Shown here in pieces: positions 9,003-16,949 of a stretch of DNA of 64,000 nt. The position numbers and the translations under genes were made by a program. The notes beneath the pieces were generated by a model. The model worked only from the letters and a program-made list of their open reading frames with translations. It ran no database searches and was not told where the DNA came from. The stretch lies in the NCBI RefSeq assembly GCF_900182705.1, contig NZ_FXTP01000010.1, forward strand, positions 62,001 to 126,000, in the 5' to 3' direction. Numbering within the stretch: position 1 is the stretch's first letter; every line of letters begins with the position of its first letter. The DNA comes from Gracilimonas mengyeensis. GTDB lineage: Bacteria; Bacteroidota; Rhodothermia; Balneolales; Balneolaceae.

Positions 9003-9952
9003 TCGCCGCCTCCTTCTGTTTTTTCAGCAATCCGAAGTTTGGCACTTCGTGCCGCAGGGTTATCGGAAACCTCTTTTTCAGATGGGGTGATCACCTGCTT
9101 GTTAACAGGCTCAATGGGGGACAAGGGGTTACCGTAAAAGTCTTTTTCTATCTTGCCTTCAAAATTACCAGCTTTAAAAAATCGTTTAACCAAGCGGTCT
9201 TCCAGAGAGTGGTATGATATTGCCACAATGCGACCTCCGGGTTTTAGCACTTCAAGCGACTCTTGCAGTACGCTCTTCAGCATATCCAGCTCCCGGTTTA
9301 CTTCAATACGGATCCCCTGGAACACGCGAGCGAGTGACTTTACCTCGTAGCGGTTATTTACTACCGAGGAAACAACTTTTCTCAATTCCCCGGTGGTTTC
9401 AAGGGGACGGTTCTCAATAATAGCTCGTGCAATCGGACGGCTTTGTTTTTCTTCGCCGTAGTGGAAAATGATATCCCGAAGTTTTTCGTAGGAATACTCA
9501 TTTACCACCTGGTACGCTGAAATACCGGAAAACTTGCCCATGCGCATATCCAGCGGGCCGTCTTCCTGAAAACTAAAACCTCGTTCCGCTTCTTTAATTT
9601 GATGGGTTGATACGCCTAAATCCAAAAGGATTCCGGCTACCTGACCGTGTTCCTGGGGAGGAATTAGCGTAGCCAAGTAGCCAAAATTGCCTTTTATGGT
9701 TGTGAAACGGGGGTCATCGCCAATACGGGATGAAGCCTCTTCAAGGGCCTCATCATCCTGGTCGATGCCGTATAGCCGTCCGTTTTCACCAAGATTATTT
9801 AAAATTTCTTTGGAATGTCCGCCACCGCCAAGGGTGCCGTCTATATATAGTCCTTCCGTGTCGGTTATCAGGGCATCAACCGACTCGTTCAATAATACCG
9901 GGATATGTGGGTGATAGGTCGTCATATTATGCACCATCGTCTTCCGGTTCAT
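8999..9952 (-). CDS. rsmH: RsmH, 16S rRNA m4C1402 methyltransferase
   Basis: SAM-dependent N4-methylation of C1402 in 16S rRNA. The SAM loop is GTLGGGGHSKEIL near the N-terminus, and ISYHSLEDRLVKRFF is the family motif in the C-terminal half. The longest frame (317 residues) overlaps mraZ by 26 bases. In-frame starts at 9937 and 9925 reduce or remove that overlap; the one at 9925 gives MTTYHPHIPVLLNES, close to where relatives start, and follows the mraZ stop by one base. The true start is therefore probably 9925-9937. Second gene of the dcw operon. Confidence 0.95.
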   Translation of the reverse strand: MNRKTMVHNMTTYHPHIPVLLNESVDALITDTEGLYIDGTLGGGGHSKEILNNLGENGRLYGIDQDDEALEEASSRIGDDPRFTTIKGNFGYLATLIPPQEHGQVAGILLDLGVSTHQIKEAERGFSFQEDGPLDMRMGKFSGISAYQVVNEYSYEKLRDIIFHYGEEKQSRPIARAIIENRPLETTGELRKVVSSVVNNRYEVKSLARVFQGIRIEVNRELDMLKSVLQESLEVLKPGGRIVAISYHSLEDRLVKRFFKAGNFEGKIEKDFYGNPLSPIEPVNKQVITPSEKEVSDNPAARSAKLRIAEKTEGGGE

Positions 9953-10394
9953 CTCCCATTACTTGTTCAAAAATCTCTTCGTAAGCTTCATCGTCTAAAC
10001 TCTCATCTATTTTCTCGAGTATGGAGGGGTCCCATACTTCTATATAGTCTCCCATTCCCAGGAATACGGCTTTGCCATCTATTTTGGCGTATGATGTTAA
10101 ATCATTAGGCAGCGCGATGCGGTTTTGTTTATCCAGGGACACATCTTCTGCATAGCGTAAAAAATTTCTCTTGGCTACCCGCCCTTTTTTTGTGAAATTG
10201 TTTATGCGGGATAACTTCTCTTCAACTTTTGCCCATTCATCTTCGGGGTAAAGGTACAGGCAGGGTTCTTGTCCACGCACCATAGTGAAGCGTTCTTGTG
10301 CGGAGGGACTTAGGGACTTTCGCAGTTTTGCAGGGAAAGCCACACGCCCTTTGGCATCTACACTATGCTCGTATTGTCCTTTAAAGCTTGGCAC
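9927..10394 (-). CDS. mraZ: MraZ, transcriptional regulator of the dcw operon
   Basis: 155 residues with two AbrB-like SpoVT swapped-hairpin halves. Both carry the family motif: EHSVDAKGRVAFPAKLR near the N-terminus, and VSLDKQNRIALPNDL at about 75-90. The start codon is GTG (10392-10394). Known MraZ proteins form ring oligomers and bind direct TGGGN repeats upstream of their own gene; such repeats are present here at 10447-10483. First gene of the cluster. Confidence 0.96.
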   Translation of the reverse strand: MPSFKGQYEHSVDAKGRVAFPAKLRKSLSPSAQERFTMVRGQEPCLYLYPEDEWAKVEEKLSRINNFTKKGRVAKRNFLRYAEDVSLDKQNRIALPNDLTSYAKIDGKAVFLGMGDYIEVWDPSILEKIDESLDDEAYEEIFEQVMGDEPEDDGA

Positions 10395-10846
10395 GGGTAA
10401 CCCTGCGATGGTTTAGATTGCTAATTATGGAAGGAAGAGAAGAAGTCCCCACTATCTCCCACTTCACCCCACAATGTACCCCAAAGTACCACTATGTGTC
10501 AAGAACTTTCCGGTAAATCTTAAAATCTAATGAAAGGGAAATGATATTGAAGAAGCCTTAGTCTTGCATCAGAGGCCCATTTTAGGGTAAATATCACGCT
10601 ACACACTGTGTTAAGGCTATTAACAAGCGAGAATTTTAAAGTTACTTTTGGTTTAGAAGTCGAATATTCCTGGAAAACAGATATCGTGAAGAAAGTGGGA
10701 GAAAGTGGTAGGGTTTTGGGGGAGAATGTGGGAGATAGGAAAAAGCGAACGTAAAAAAGGGTTATTTGAAATGCTTTTTGGTCGATTTTTATTATACTGA
10801 AAAGGTCAACTAAATAAAGATATCAGCTACGGTAATAGATAATAAA
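10395..10846. promoter_or_regulatory. Divergent mraZ/mltB regulatory region, second TGGGN cluster
   Basis: No gene is seen in these 452 bp. Besides the mraZ operator, the plus strand carries a second run of boxes facing the downstream transglycosylase gene: TGGGA 10696-10700, TGGTA 10706-10710, TGGGG 10717-10721 and TGGGA 10729-10733 (spacing 10, 11 and 12 bp). A Bacteroidota-type minus-7 box TACTTTTG lies at 10643-10650, upstream of this cluster, with no clear minus-33 element. The two clusters are inverted relative to each other, about 230 bp apart. Confidence 0.55.
10447..10502 (-). promoter_or_regulatory. mraZ promoter with MraZ-box array
   Basis: On the minus strand four TGGGN pentamers run toward mraZ: 10479-10483, 10467-10471, 10457-10461 and 10447-10451. 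The last three are exactly 10 bp apart, i.e. TGGGN with 5-bp spacers, the known MraZ operator form. Just upstream, TTGACA (10497-10502) and TACATT (10473-10478) are 18 bp apart, so the boxes would cover the promoter and start site, as expected for autorepression. The promoter hexamers are a tentative call. Confidence 0.8.
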
Positions 10847-11626
10847 ATGAAAGAGATGAGAAAATTTAGAGCACTGATTATTCTTCTGTGTGCAGTCGCA
10901 ACAACTACAGCCTATGCATCACCGGCCGACTCGGTGCAGTTGCAACAGAATATTTCTGAGCTTGCCAATTACTTTGAAGGCAAAGGCTATGCAATCAATC
11001 AGATGTTGCAGGACAATCGGTTTAAGTTGATTGAAGGCATTACCGAGAAGTTCACGCGGTCGGCAGAAGTAAAAATTGAAGGCTTTGAGCAATATCAAAA
11101 AGCGGTGGGTTTTGATCGAAAGAAAACGATTGTAGCCGATTTTATGAAAGAATACGGGGATGAGCTTATCGCTGCTGAAAAAGAATATGACATTTCACGA
11201 TACGTGATTGCCGGCATCATTGGTATTGAATCCGAATTTGGAAAATATAAAGGAAGCTACAATCCGTTTAATGCCTATGTTTCTATGTATGCCGAAGGCT
11301 ACCGTAGTGATTTTGCCAAAGCGCAGCTGGAAGAACTCCTGATTTTTACCAATGAACATAATCTGGATGTGCTTTCGCTGGAATCAAGTTATGCGGGGGC
11401 CATGTCGTATGCGCAGTTCATTCCATATTCACTAAACCGTTGGTTTGTAGGCAGTGAATTATATAATATGAAGAACAATATCGCCTCAGTGGCCAATTAC
11501 CTGGCCCATTTTAAAGAGATTACAGGCAGTACCGAAAAAGCGATCTATCGGTACAATCCCAGCAGTTTATATACTCAGGCTGTACTTGCTTTAGCAGAAG
11601 AGGCAAGGCAGGTGGACCAAGACTGA
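10847..11626 (+). CDS. MltB-like lytic transglycosylase
   Basis: 259 residues with a signal peptide ending near YAS/PADS (about residue 26). GIIGIESEFGKYKG (about 123-136) contains the catalytic Glu in the position found in GH103/MltB enzymes, and GAMSYAQFIPYSLNRW (about 185-200) matches the MltB motif GALG-PQFMPSSY. MltB enzymes cleave MurNAc-GlcNAc bonds with anhydro-MurNAc formation. It is shorter than E. coli MltB and may be a compact variant. Divergent from mraZ, with TGGGN boxes in its leader. Confidence 0.8.
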   Translation: MKEMRKFRALIILLCAVATTTAYASPADSVQLQQNISELANYFEGKGYAINQMLQDNRFKLIEGITEKFTRSAEVKIEGFEQYQKAVGFDRKKTIVADFMKEYGDELIAAEKEYDISRYVIAGIIGIESEFGKYKGSYNPFNAYVSMYAEGYRSDFAKAQLEELLIFTNEHNLDVLSLESSYAGAMSYAQFIPYSLNRWFVGSELYNMKNNIASVANYLAHFKEITGSTEKAIYRYNPSSLYTQAVLALAEEARQVDQD

Positions 11627-11668
11627 CATAGGTTATCTTCATTAAAATTCGAATGTAATATTTGAGAG

Positions 11669-12415
11669 ATGGAAAAGAGAGTTATAGTTATTGTAATGTT
11701 ATTCGGGGTAATTACTTTAATCGGGTGTAGCAGTAATTCAAAATCTGATCCTTATTCTTCCACCAATCCTCCAGGTACTTCAGCGGGGCACTACCTAAGG
11801 GCCGATGAGTTTGATCGGCTTATAGTGGAAATAGATTATGTAACCGGGAACAAACCATCGGCTGCCAACATCGAAGTGATGCAGTCTTTTCTTGAATATG
11901 CTCTGGCCAAACCTAAAGGCATAGAAATTATACTGGATGATGAAATCGACTCGCTTACTGATTTTTACGGAAGAAATGAAATGGCTATTGCCGAAAACAG
12001 GCATCGGGATATGTTTACTGAGGGAAAAACTCTTGCAACTTATGTTTTATATATGAATGGGAAGGTTGCCGCTTCCTCTATTGGAGGTTCAACCTTTTAC
12101 AATACTTCCATGGCAGTTTTTCCAGAGTTTTTAACAACAATAGCAGATACAGTGAGTGCTTACACTGCGGATGAGCTGATATCTTACGTGACAGTACATG
12201 AGTTTGGACACAAATTAGGTTTGGTAGATATTGGTTCACCCATGCAAGAACCACATGCTTTCCGTAACGCCCGGGGACATTGTTCAGACAGTACTTGTGT
12301 CATGTGGCCAACAATTACAGAAGCTTCTTTTGAAAGATATAAATCTGATACAACTTTTGGCCTTGGGAGCTTGTGTCTTCAGGATTTGTTGGAAAATGCG
12401 AAACCGTTAAACTGA
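11669..12415 (+). CDS. Metzincin-like zinc protease, predicted lipoprotein
   Basis: 248 residues. The signal peptide ends in a lipobox (LIGC, Cys20), so it should be lipid-anchored. Residues 177-187 read HEFGHKLGLVD, the extended zinc motif HExxHxxGxxD with Asp as third ligand, and a downstream CSDSTCVMWP (205-214) could supply the metzincin Met-turn (Met212) held by a Cys pair. Overall identity to named families is not recognised. It follows the transglycosylase by 42 bases and may be co-transcribed. Substrate unknown. Confidence 0.65.
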   Translation: MEKRVIVIVMLFGVITLIGCSSNSKSDPYSSTNPPGTSAGHYLRADEFDRLIVEIDYVTGNKPSAANIEVMQSFLEYALAKPKGIEIILDDEIDSLTDFYGRNEMAIAENRHRDMFTEGKTLATYVLYMNGKVAASSIGGSTFYNTSMAVFPEFLTTIADTVSAYTADELISYVTVHEFGHKLGLVDIGSPMQEPHAFRNARGHCSDSTCVMWPTITEASFERYKSDTTFGLGSLCLQDLLENAKPLN

Positions 12416-12473
12416 TTTACAATCTCTGCATATGCTTTCGGCTGAAATGAGTTAAAGCCTTATCCAAACCACA

Positions 12474-13802
12474 TTATTCCAAGTATTTAGCCAGCGTCCC
12501 CATTAAATTTTCGTGAGAAAGAGCTACCCCATATTCCACAATTACACCGTCCGGGGAAAGCAGGTAATAGGTGGGATAACCATCCACGCTGTACATTTCC
12601 TGTATGGGATTATTCGTGTCAAAAATTTCCGGGATTTGTGGCCAGTTGATATTTTCCTCAGCTATGAATTCTCCAAAATTTTCAAGATTCGATTCATAGG
12701 CGATACCCACAATTTCAAAATGTTCTCCCCCGTATTTTTCATACGCTTCTTTGATGGTAGGAAGGGCTTCAATACAAGGCCCGCACCAGGTTCCCCAAAA
12801 GTCGAGCAGTACATATTTTTCCTGCAAATCTTTTAGTGATAATTCAGATCCCGATAATGTTTCTGCGGTAAAATCAGGTGCTTCTGTTCCAGGCCGAAGA
12901 GCCACTTTGGGATCTACTTCTTCCGCTGAGGGGACTATGGTAACCGAACTTCCATCCATGGCAATTTCAGAGATTTCCCAGCTTTCACCCGCGATGTGAA
13001 AGGGCTCGGTTACTGCATAGGATTCCATTCCATCTGGCATTACATCAAATATTCCATTTTCATCCAAATCGATATATAAATAAGTGAACGGTTCTTTACG
13101 GTAGGGCGGTGCGCTTTCTTTGCTGAGAGCTATATCGAACCTCTGCCCGTGAACCTCCCAAGTTCCAATCCGGAGTTCGTTAAAATATAACTGAAGGCTT
13201 TCGGATGGTGGAGTGTCTCTTAAATACATTAAGCTGGCCAAGCCTTCGTGGGTTACTATTTTTTCCCCATCAAAGTAATTGAAGCGGGCTGTGATTTTGG
13301 CTTCCATAACTTCAAAGTTATTATCTTGAAATACCACTACCGTTGGCTTGAAATACACCGGGTTTTTGGTACCAAAACTCCCATCTTCATCTTCTGTATA
13401 AACTGTAGGATTGCCGTTCTCATCTTCTCCAACAGCTACCGTAACAATCACATCCACCCACTCATCGGTAACAGTTTGTTCATCGATCATTACCATAGCC
13501 CGTTGCCAGGTTGCTGAATCAATAAAGCCTTTTGTAAAGCCCTGTTGTATGTATTGGTAATAGTCAATAATACCGTGGATGACTTTTCCCTCTTTCAGGC
13601 TTTTTGGAAGCTTATCCGGTTCGCCGGGATATTTCGGTTCAAAAGTGTAACCACCACCCATACTAATAGCTAAAATCGGTGGTACCTGCCCAGTATTTTT
13701 GATAAGAGGAAGTTCAAGCTGGAAAGAGTTATTACTGTTATTCTGTGCAACTACCGAAAAACTGAATAACAGTACCCCAAATACAGTTATAAGATATTTC
13801 AT
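12474..13802 (-). CDS. Secreted TlpA-like thiol oxidoreductase with a long N-terminal domain
   Basis: 442 residues. Signal peptide (about 1-19, SVVAQ/NN), then about 280 residues of beta-rich sequence without a recognised family, then a TlpA/AhpC-TSA thioredoxin domain (about 300-442) starting RPGTEAPDFTAETLSG. The redox motif is WGTWCGPC (Cys340, Cys343), and a cis-Pro follows in VDGYPTYYLLSPDG. Similar Bacteroidota proteins act in periplasmic thiol redox. The role of the N-terminal domain is unknown. Convergent with the metzincin gene. Confidence 0.8.
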   Translation of the reverse strand: MKYLITVFGVLLFSFSVVAQNNSNNSFQLELPLIKNTGQVPPILAISMGGGYTFEPKYPGEPDKLPKSLKEGKVIHGIIDYYQYIQQGFTKGFIDSATWQRAMVMIDEQTVTDEWVDVIVTVAVGEDENGNPTVYTEDEDGSFGTKNPVYFKPTVVVFQDNNFEVMEAKITARFNYFDGEKIVTHEGLASLMYLRDTPPSESLQLYFNELRIGTWEVHGQRFDIALSKESAPPYRKEPFTYLYIDLDENGIFDVMPDGMESYAVTEPFHIAGESWEISEIAMDGSSVTIVPSAEEVDPKVALRPGTEAPDFTAETLSGSELSLKDLQEKYVLLDFWGTWCGPCIEALPTIKEAYEKYGGEHFEIVGIAYESNLENFGEFIAEENINWPQIPEIFDTNNPIQEMYSVDGYPTYYLLSPDGVIVEYGVALSHENLMGTLAKYLE

Positions 13803-13862
13803 AAAGTAAGAATGATATGTTTGTACTTGCGTTCAGAATAAGACAGGGAATAATAAAAAGCC

Positions 13863-13896
13863 ATAAAAAAAGCCCCGTCTGAAAAGAAGGGGCTTT
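13863..13896 (-). terminator. Rho-independent terminator of the GNAT gene
   Basis: AAAGCCCC (13869-13876) pairs with GGGGCTTT (13889-13896) around a 12-base loop. On the minus strand the stem runs straight into a T tract (13863-13868). It lies just downstream of the acetyltransferase stop codon. Confidence 0.9.
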
Positions 13897-13922
13897 GTAA
13901 TATCTTATATGTAACCAGCTAT

Positions 13923-14414
13923 TTAGGCAAGGTCCTTGGTCATGAAGTACCATTTTGGGTCGCCATATTCAAAACCCACTTTTTCGTAGAGGTTGCGGGC
14001 CGGGTTGTCTTCCCGAACTTCCAGGGTAATTTTGGAACAGCCCATATCTTTGGCTTCCTGCTTTACCGTTTCCAATAGCTTGGTACCTACTCCGTAGCCG
14101 CGAGCTTCTGGCTTAACAGCTACATCGTGAATTTTAAATACCTTGCTGGCGGTAAAAGTGGAGAAGCCTATAAAACAGGTAACAATACCCATCGCTTTCT
14201 CTCCAAGGTAAGCGATATAGGTCATGGTGGTTGGGATTTTTTTCATTTCGGCAATCATATCCACGCGGACTTCTTCGTCCAGTGGTTGGTCTTGTCCCAT
14301 GGGATCACGGGCAAATAAGTCTACAATCTTGACTATATCTGAAGCATGTTTAGTATTGTTTAAGTCTGCTTTTATAATTTTGACGTCGGTTTGAACGTCG
14401 GCTTCTGCAATCAC
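13923..14414 (-). CDS. GNAT-family N-acetyltransferase
   Basis: 163 residues. The acetyl-CoA loop VKPEARGYGVGTKLLETVKQEA (about 98-118) has the R/Q-x-x-G-x-G/A motif (RGYGVG), and ITLEVREDNPARNLYEKVGFEYG is the usual motif B and C-terminal strand. The N-terminal LDEEVRVDMIAEMKKIPTTMTYIAYLGEKAMGI matches small-molecule GNATs. The substrate cannot be told from sequence. It has its own terminator and an A+T-rich upstream gap. Confidence 0.88.
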   Translation of the reverse strand: MIAEADVQTDVKIIKADLNNTKHASDIVKIVDLFARDPMGQDQPLDEEVRVDMIAEMKKIPTTMTYIAYLGEKAMGIVTCFIGFSTFTASKVFKIHDVAVKPEARGYGVGTKLLETVKQEAKDMGCSKITLEVREDNPARNLYEKVGFEYGDPKWYFMTKDLA

Positions 14415-14581
14415 TTTTTTTGATTTTATTAAAATTAGGACTAAAAGTTAAAAAGATTAGGTGTAGGGATAAAGTTTAAAGGCTAATCCTAATAAATCTT
14501 TTTAATGAGGTAACATTGCCTTCAAAATTTAAATTTTATACTAGAATGATAACGCCTTTTAAAACCATTAAAGGTATTATT

Positions 14582-15913
14582 CTATTTGGCTTTAGCGGTC
14601 ATGATATCTTCCCAACGGGTAGTGTATTGTTTACTTAGGTAATTCTGCTTCATAGTCCATTTGTTGTGTTGTCCTTCCTTTTTATGAAGACCAGTAGCTG
14701 CAAAAGCCGCCGTATTCCGTCCATGGCGGGTATTGATTTGGTCCATGCATTCCATTAAGCGAAACTGTTTTTGAGTATATAGCTCCGGGTCAAACAAGTC
14801 CATTTGTACTTCGCTGTGGGGAACTAAACCGGTGAGCATAATAGCAGCCTTTTTGTATTTGGTATCTGGCAGATGAAGAGAGCGAGTGATCCGTTTGCCA
14901 GATTCAATCAAGGTAGGGGTGTGAGCCGTGGGCACCTTAAAGGAGGTATAAGCACTGTACTTATATTTCGATTTCGGGTTCTTAAACTTGTCGCCGATCA
15001 ATGTCACTTGCAGGTTAGAGGCAACGGATCCCTGGGCTCGCAGTTTTTCAGCTCCACGGCTGATGTAAGTAGCTACGGCTTCTTCAATAGGTTCCAGCTC
15101 AAAAAGAGGTTTCCCAAACATGCGGGAGGTTAAAATGCCTTTGCGTGATTCCAGGGCCTCGCTGATTTTCATACAGGGCAAACCATTGAGCTCCAATACA
15201 GTTCGCAGTCCGGTCACATTCAGGTGCTTGCGTACCCATCTTTTATTATTGATGGTTTGTTTCAGGTCCAGAGCGGTTTCAATATGATGGCGGTTTAAGC
15301 GAACGGTTAGCCCATGACCAATTCCCCATATTTTTTTCAGAGGCATTTTTTTTAAGATGTGATTGGTGCCGGGATGATCACATAAATTTAGCACTCCTCT
15401 GAATTCAGCATTACGCTTGGCCGTTTCATTGGCAATTTTGGCCAGGGTTTTGCTGGGGGCTATCCCTACAGAAACAGGGAGACCGGTCCATTTGTAAATG
15501 GTTTCCTTAATGATGCGGCCATATTCATCCAGGTTTTGGTAGGTGTTGGTTGAAAGCTCTGCGAATGCCTCATCAATGCTGTACACTTCAATATCGTGTG
15601 TCAGGTCTCGGAGGGTATCCATTACCCGGCGCGACATATCCCCATACAAAGGATAGTTGGATGAACGCATTACCACATGATTCTGCCTGAAGTAGTTCTG
15701 ATATTTAAAAGCAGGAGCCCCCATGGGGATTTCAAGTGCTTTAGCCTCTTCCGAACGGGCAATCACACAGCCGTCATTGTTGGACAAAATGACGATCGGT
15801 TTACCTTCCAGCGCAGGATTGAATACCCGCTCGCAAGAAGCGTAGAAGTTGTTGCAGTCAATCATGGCATATGCGATGCTGCGTCGGCTTTCAAAAGATT
15901 GGGGAAGATTCAT
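14582..15913 (-). CDS. umuC: UmuC, catalytic subunit of DNA polymerase V
   Basis: Y-family translesion polymerase. 443 residues. AMIDCNNFYASCERVFNP (about 16-33) carries the first metal-binding Asp and steric-gate region, NNDGCVIARSEEAKA follows, and EVYSIDEAFAEL carries the catalytic Asp-Glu pair, so the active site looks intact. The little finger and C-terminal region are full length. It starts 12 bases after umuD, so the two form an operon. The first 15 residues (MNLPQSFESRRSIAY) are an extension relative to E. coli, and the true start could be internal Met17. Confidence 0.95.
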   Translation of the reverse strand: MNLPQSFESRRSIAYAMIDCNNFYASCERVFNPALEGKPIVILSNNDGCVIARSEEAKALEIPMGAPAFKYQNYFRQNHVVMRSSNYPLYGDMSRRVMDTLRDLTHDIEVYSIDEAFAELSTNTYQNLDEYGRIIKETIYKWTGLPVSVGIAPSKTLAKIANETAKRNAEFRGVLNLCDHPGTNHILKKMPLKKIWGIGHGLTVRLNRHHIETALDLKQTINNKRWVRKHLNVTGLRTVLELNGLPCMKISEALESRKGILTSRMFGKPLFELEPIEEAVATYISRGAEKLRAQGSVASNLQVTLIGDKFKNPKSKYKYSAYTSFKVPTAHTPTLIESGKRITRSLHLPDTKYKKAAIMLTGLVPHSEVQMDLFDPELYTQKQFRLMECMDQINTRHGRNTAAFAATGLHKKEGQHNKWTMKQNYLSKQYTTRWEDIMTAKAK

Positions 15914-15925
15914 GGTGCATTAGCC

Positions 15926-16360
15926 TTAGGGTTTATACCTGTGTATCACGTGGGTTACTACGCCCCAAATCATCCAGTTGGTATCGCTTCGGATAGTTAT
16001 GGGCTCAAATTTTGGATCGTCGGAAATGAGAAAAAGACGAGAGCCGCGTTTCACCAGACGTCGTATGGTGGGATCCTCATTAATGGCAGCAATGACAATT
16101 TGCCCGTCCCGGGCTTGAACCGAGCGGTCAACGACCAGGATATCGCCGTCATGGATACCTGAAGGCTTCATGGCATCGCCTTCCGCGCGTACATAAAAAG
16201 TAGCAGCTGGGCGCTTAACGATCAGTTCCTCCAAATCCAGCGGTTTCTGCAGGTGGTCGGCTGCAGGTGAAACAAAGCCTGTTTCCGCTTTCTGTGACAG
16301 CGAAACCTGGTTTTTAGGCTCCTTGCTTGAGCCGCCTTGATAAATTGTTAGTCCCTCCAT
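15926..16360 (-). CDS. umuD: UmuD homologue with both autoprotease dyad residues replaced
   Basis: 144 residues, LexA/UmuD S24-type fold. The alignment to E. coli UmuD from the cleavage site to the Lys position needs no gaps. The site normally Cys24-Gly25 is Thr27-Gly28 (ETGFVSPAAD). The nucleophile position in GDSM is Ala63 (GDAMKPSGI, codon GCC). The general base Lys97 is Arg100 (PTIRRL). By known UmuD chemistry self-cleavage should be lost, while the fold and UmuC partner are kept. A strong AGGAGG ribosome site (16365-16370) precedes the ATG. It is first in the operon, with dyad repeats upstream. Confidence 0.92.
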   Translation of the reverse strand: MEGLTIYQGGSSKEPKNQVSLSQKAETGFVSPAADHLQKPLDLEELIVKRPAATFYVRAEGDAMKPSGIHDGDILVVDRSVQARDGQIVIAAINEDPTIRRLVKRGSRLFLISDDPKFEPITIRSDTNWMIWGVVTHVIHRYKP

Positions 16361-16370
16361 AAAGCCTCCT

Positions 16371-16406
16371 TACACATAAAAAATACATGTGTAAAATATA
16401 TGTATA
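16371..16406 (-). promoter_or_regulatory. Dyad operator candidate upstream of umuDC
   Basis: TACACAT (16371-16377) and ATGTGTA (16387-16393) form a perfect 7-bp dyad around 9 bases. A third half-site ATGTATA lies at 16400-16406. On the minus strand this block ends just before the AGGAGG ribosome site and covers a TATATTTT box (near the TAnnTTTG promoter form). It is not the E. coli CTGT-N8-ACAG SOS box. LexA-type or other control of umuDC is inferred from position only. Confidence 0.5.
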
Positions 16407-16586
16407 AATGGAGATTGTAAACCAAAATTCTGAGAAGATGGGCAGAATTATTTAGCGAAATTGAGGTTAAGAAATCAGGGGGATAGATGTAGAAAAAGTT
16501 ATAGGAACCGATGCTTTTTAACGAGACAACAATGCAGGGTTGAGGATAGATATCGGGGATGGAAAGGCATTGTCCTTGTGTACCCA

Positions 16587-16860
16587 TCACCAAATGTTCC
16601 TATGGAACATGGCACATATCACATATTCTTTTCTACCCACGAGGCGTTCCGCTGGAACGACGTGGGAAATGGTATTCCGTATAAAATTGATTTATAATTT
16701 GTAGCTCAACTAAAGATTGAGCTGCTTTCCGAAATGAAGGTCCGGTGGGTAGAAAAAAAGGCTATTTAAACCGTCTTCAAAAGGCGCTCCGTAGGAACGA
16801 TTGGTGGGTAGAAATTTGATGGTGCACAACGGGGTAGCGTTCCAGCGGAACGCATGGTGA
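16587..16860. repeat. GTTCC/GGAAC hairpin repeat cluster
   Basis: This part of the 589-bp umuD/DinB gap has no supported gene. It holds several short palindromes with a TTCC...GGAA core: around 16593-16606, 16646-16660, 16788-16802 and 16839-16853. The flanking phrase GGTGGGTAGAAA or its complement appears three times (about 16634-16643 reversed, 16745-16756, 16803-16814). The same GTTCC-type palindrome recurs at 21860-21890 and 22017-22037. It looks like a dispersed non-coding repeat family. Confidence 0.65.
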
Positions 16861-16888
16861 CTGTGAGAGTTTGAGTTTCCTGTCGTGA

Positions 16889-16921
16889 TTATCCGCTAAA
16901 ATCAGCGTCATCCGCGTTCTA
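16889..16921 (+). repeat. Dispersed repeat D, copy 1
   Basis: Matches the other copies around the shared core GTCATCCGCGTTCT preceded by ATCCGCT-type sequence. Further copies are at 22087-22122 (same strand) and 49494-49529 (opposite strand). All are intergenic, close to a gene end. Confidence 0.7.
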
Positions 16922-16949
16922 TTCCCTTGCATCCAAAGCTCCGATTCAG

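Noticed and set aside
16361-16420. E. coli-type LexA box before umuD
   Set aside because: No CTGT-N8-ACAG; only the ATGT-type dyads described.
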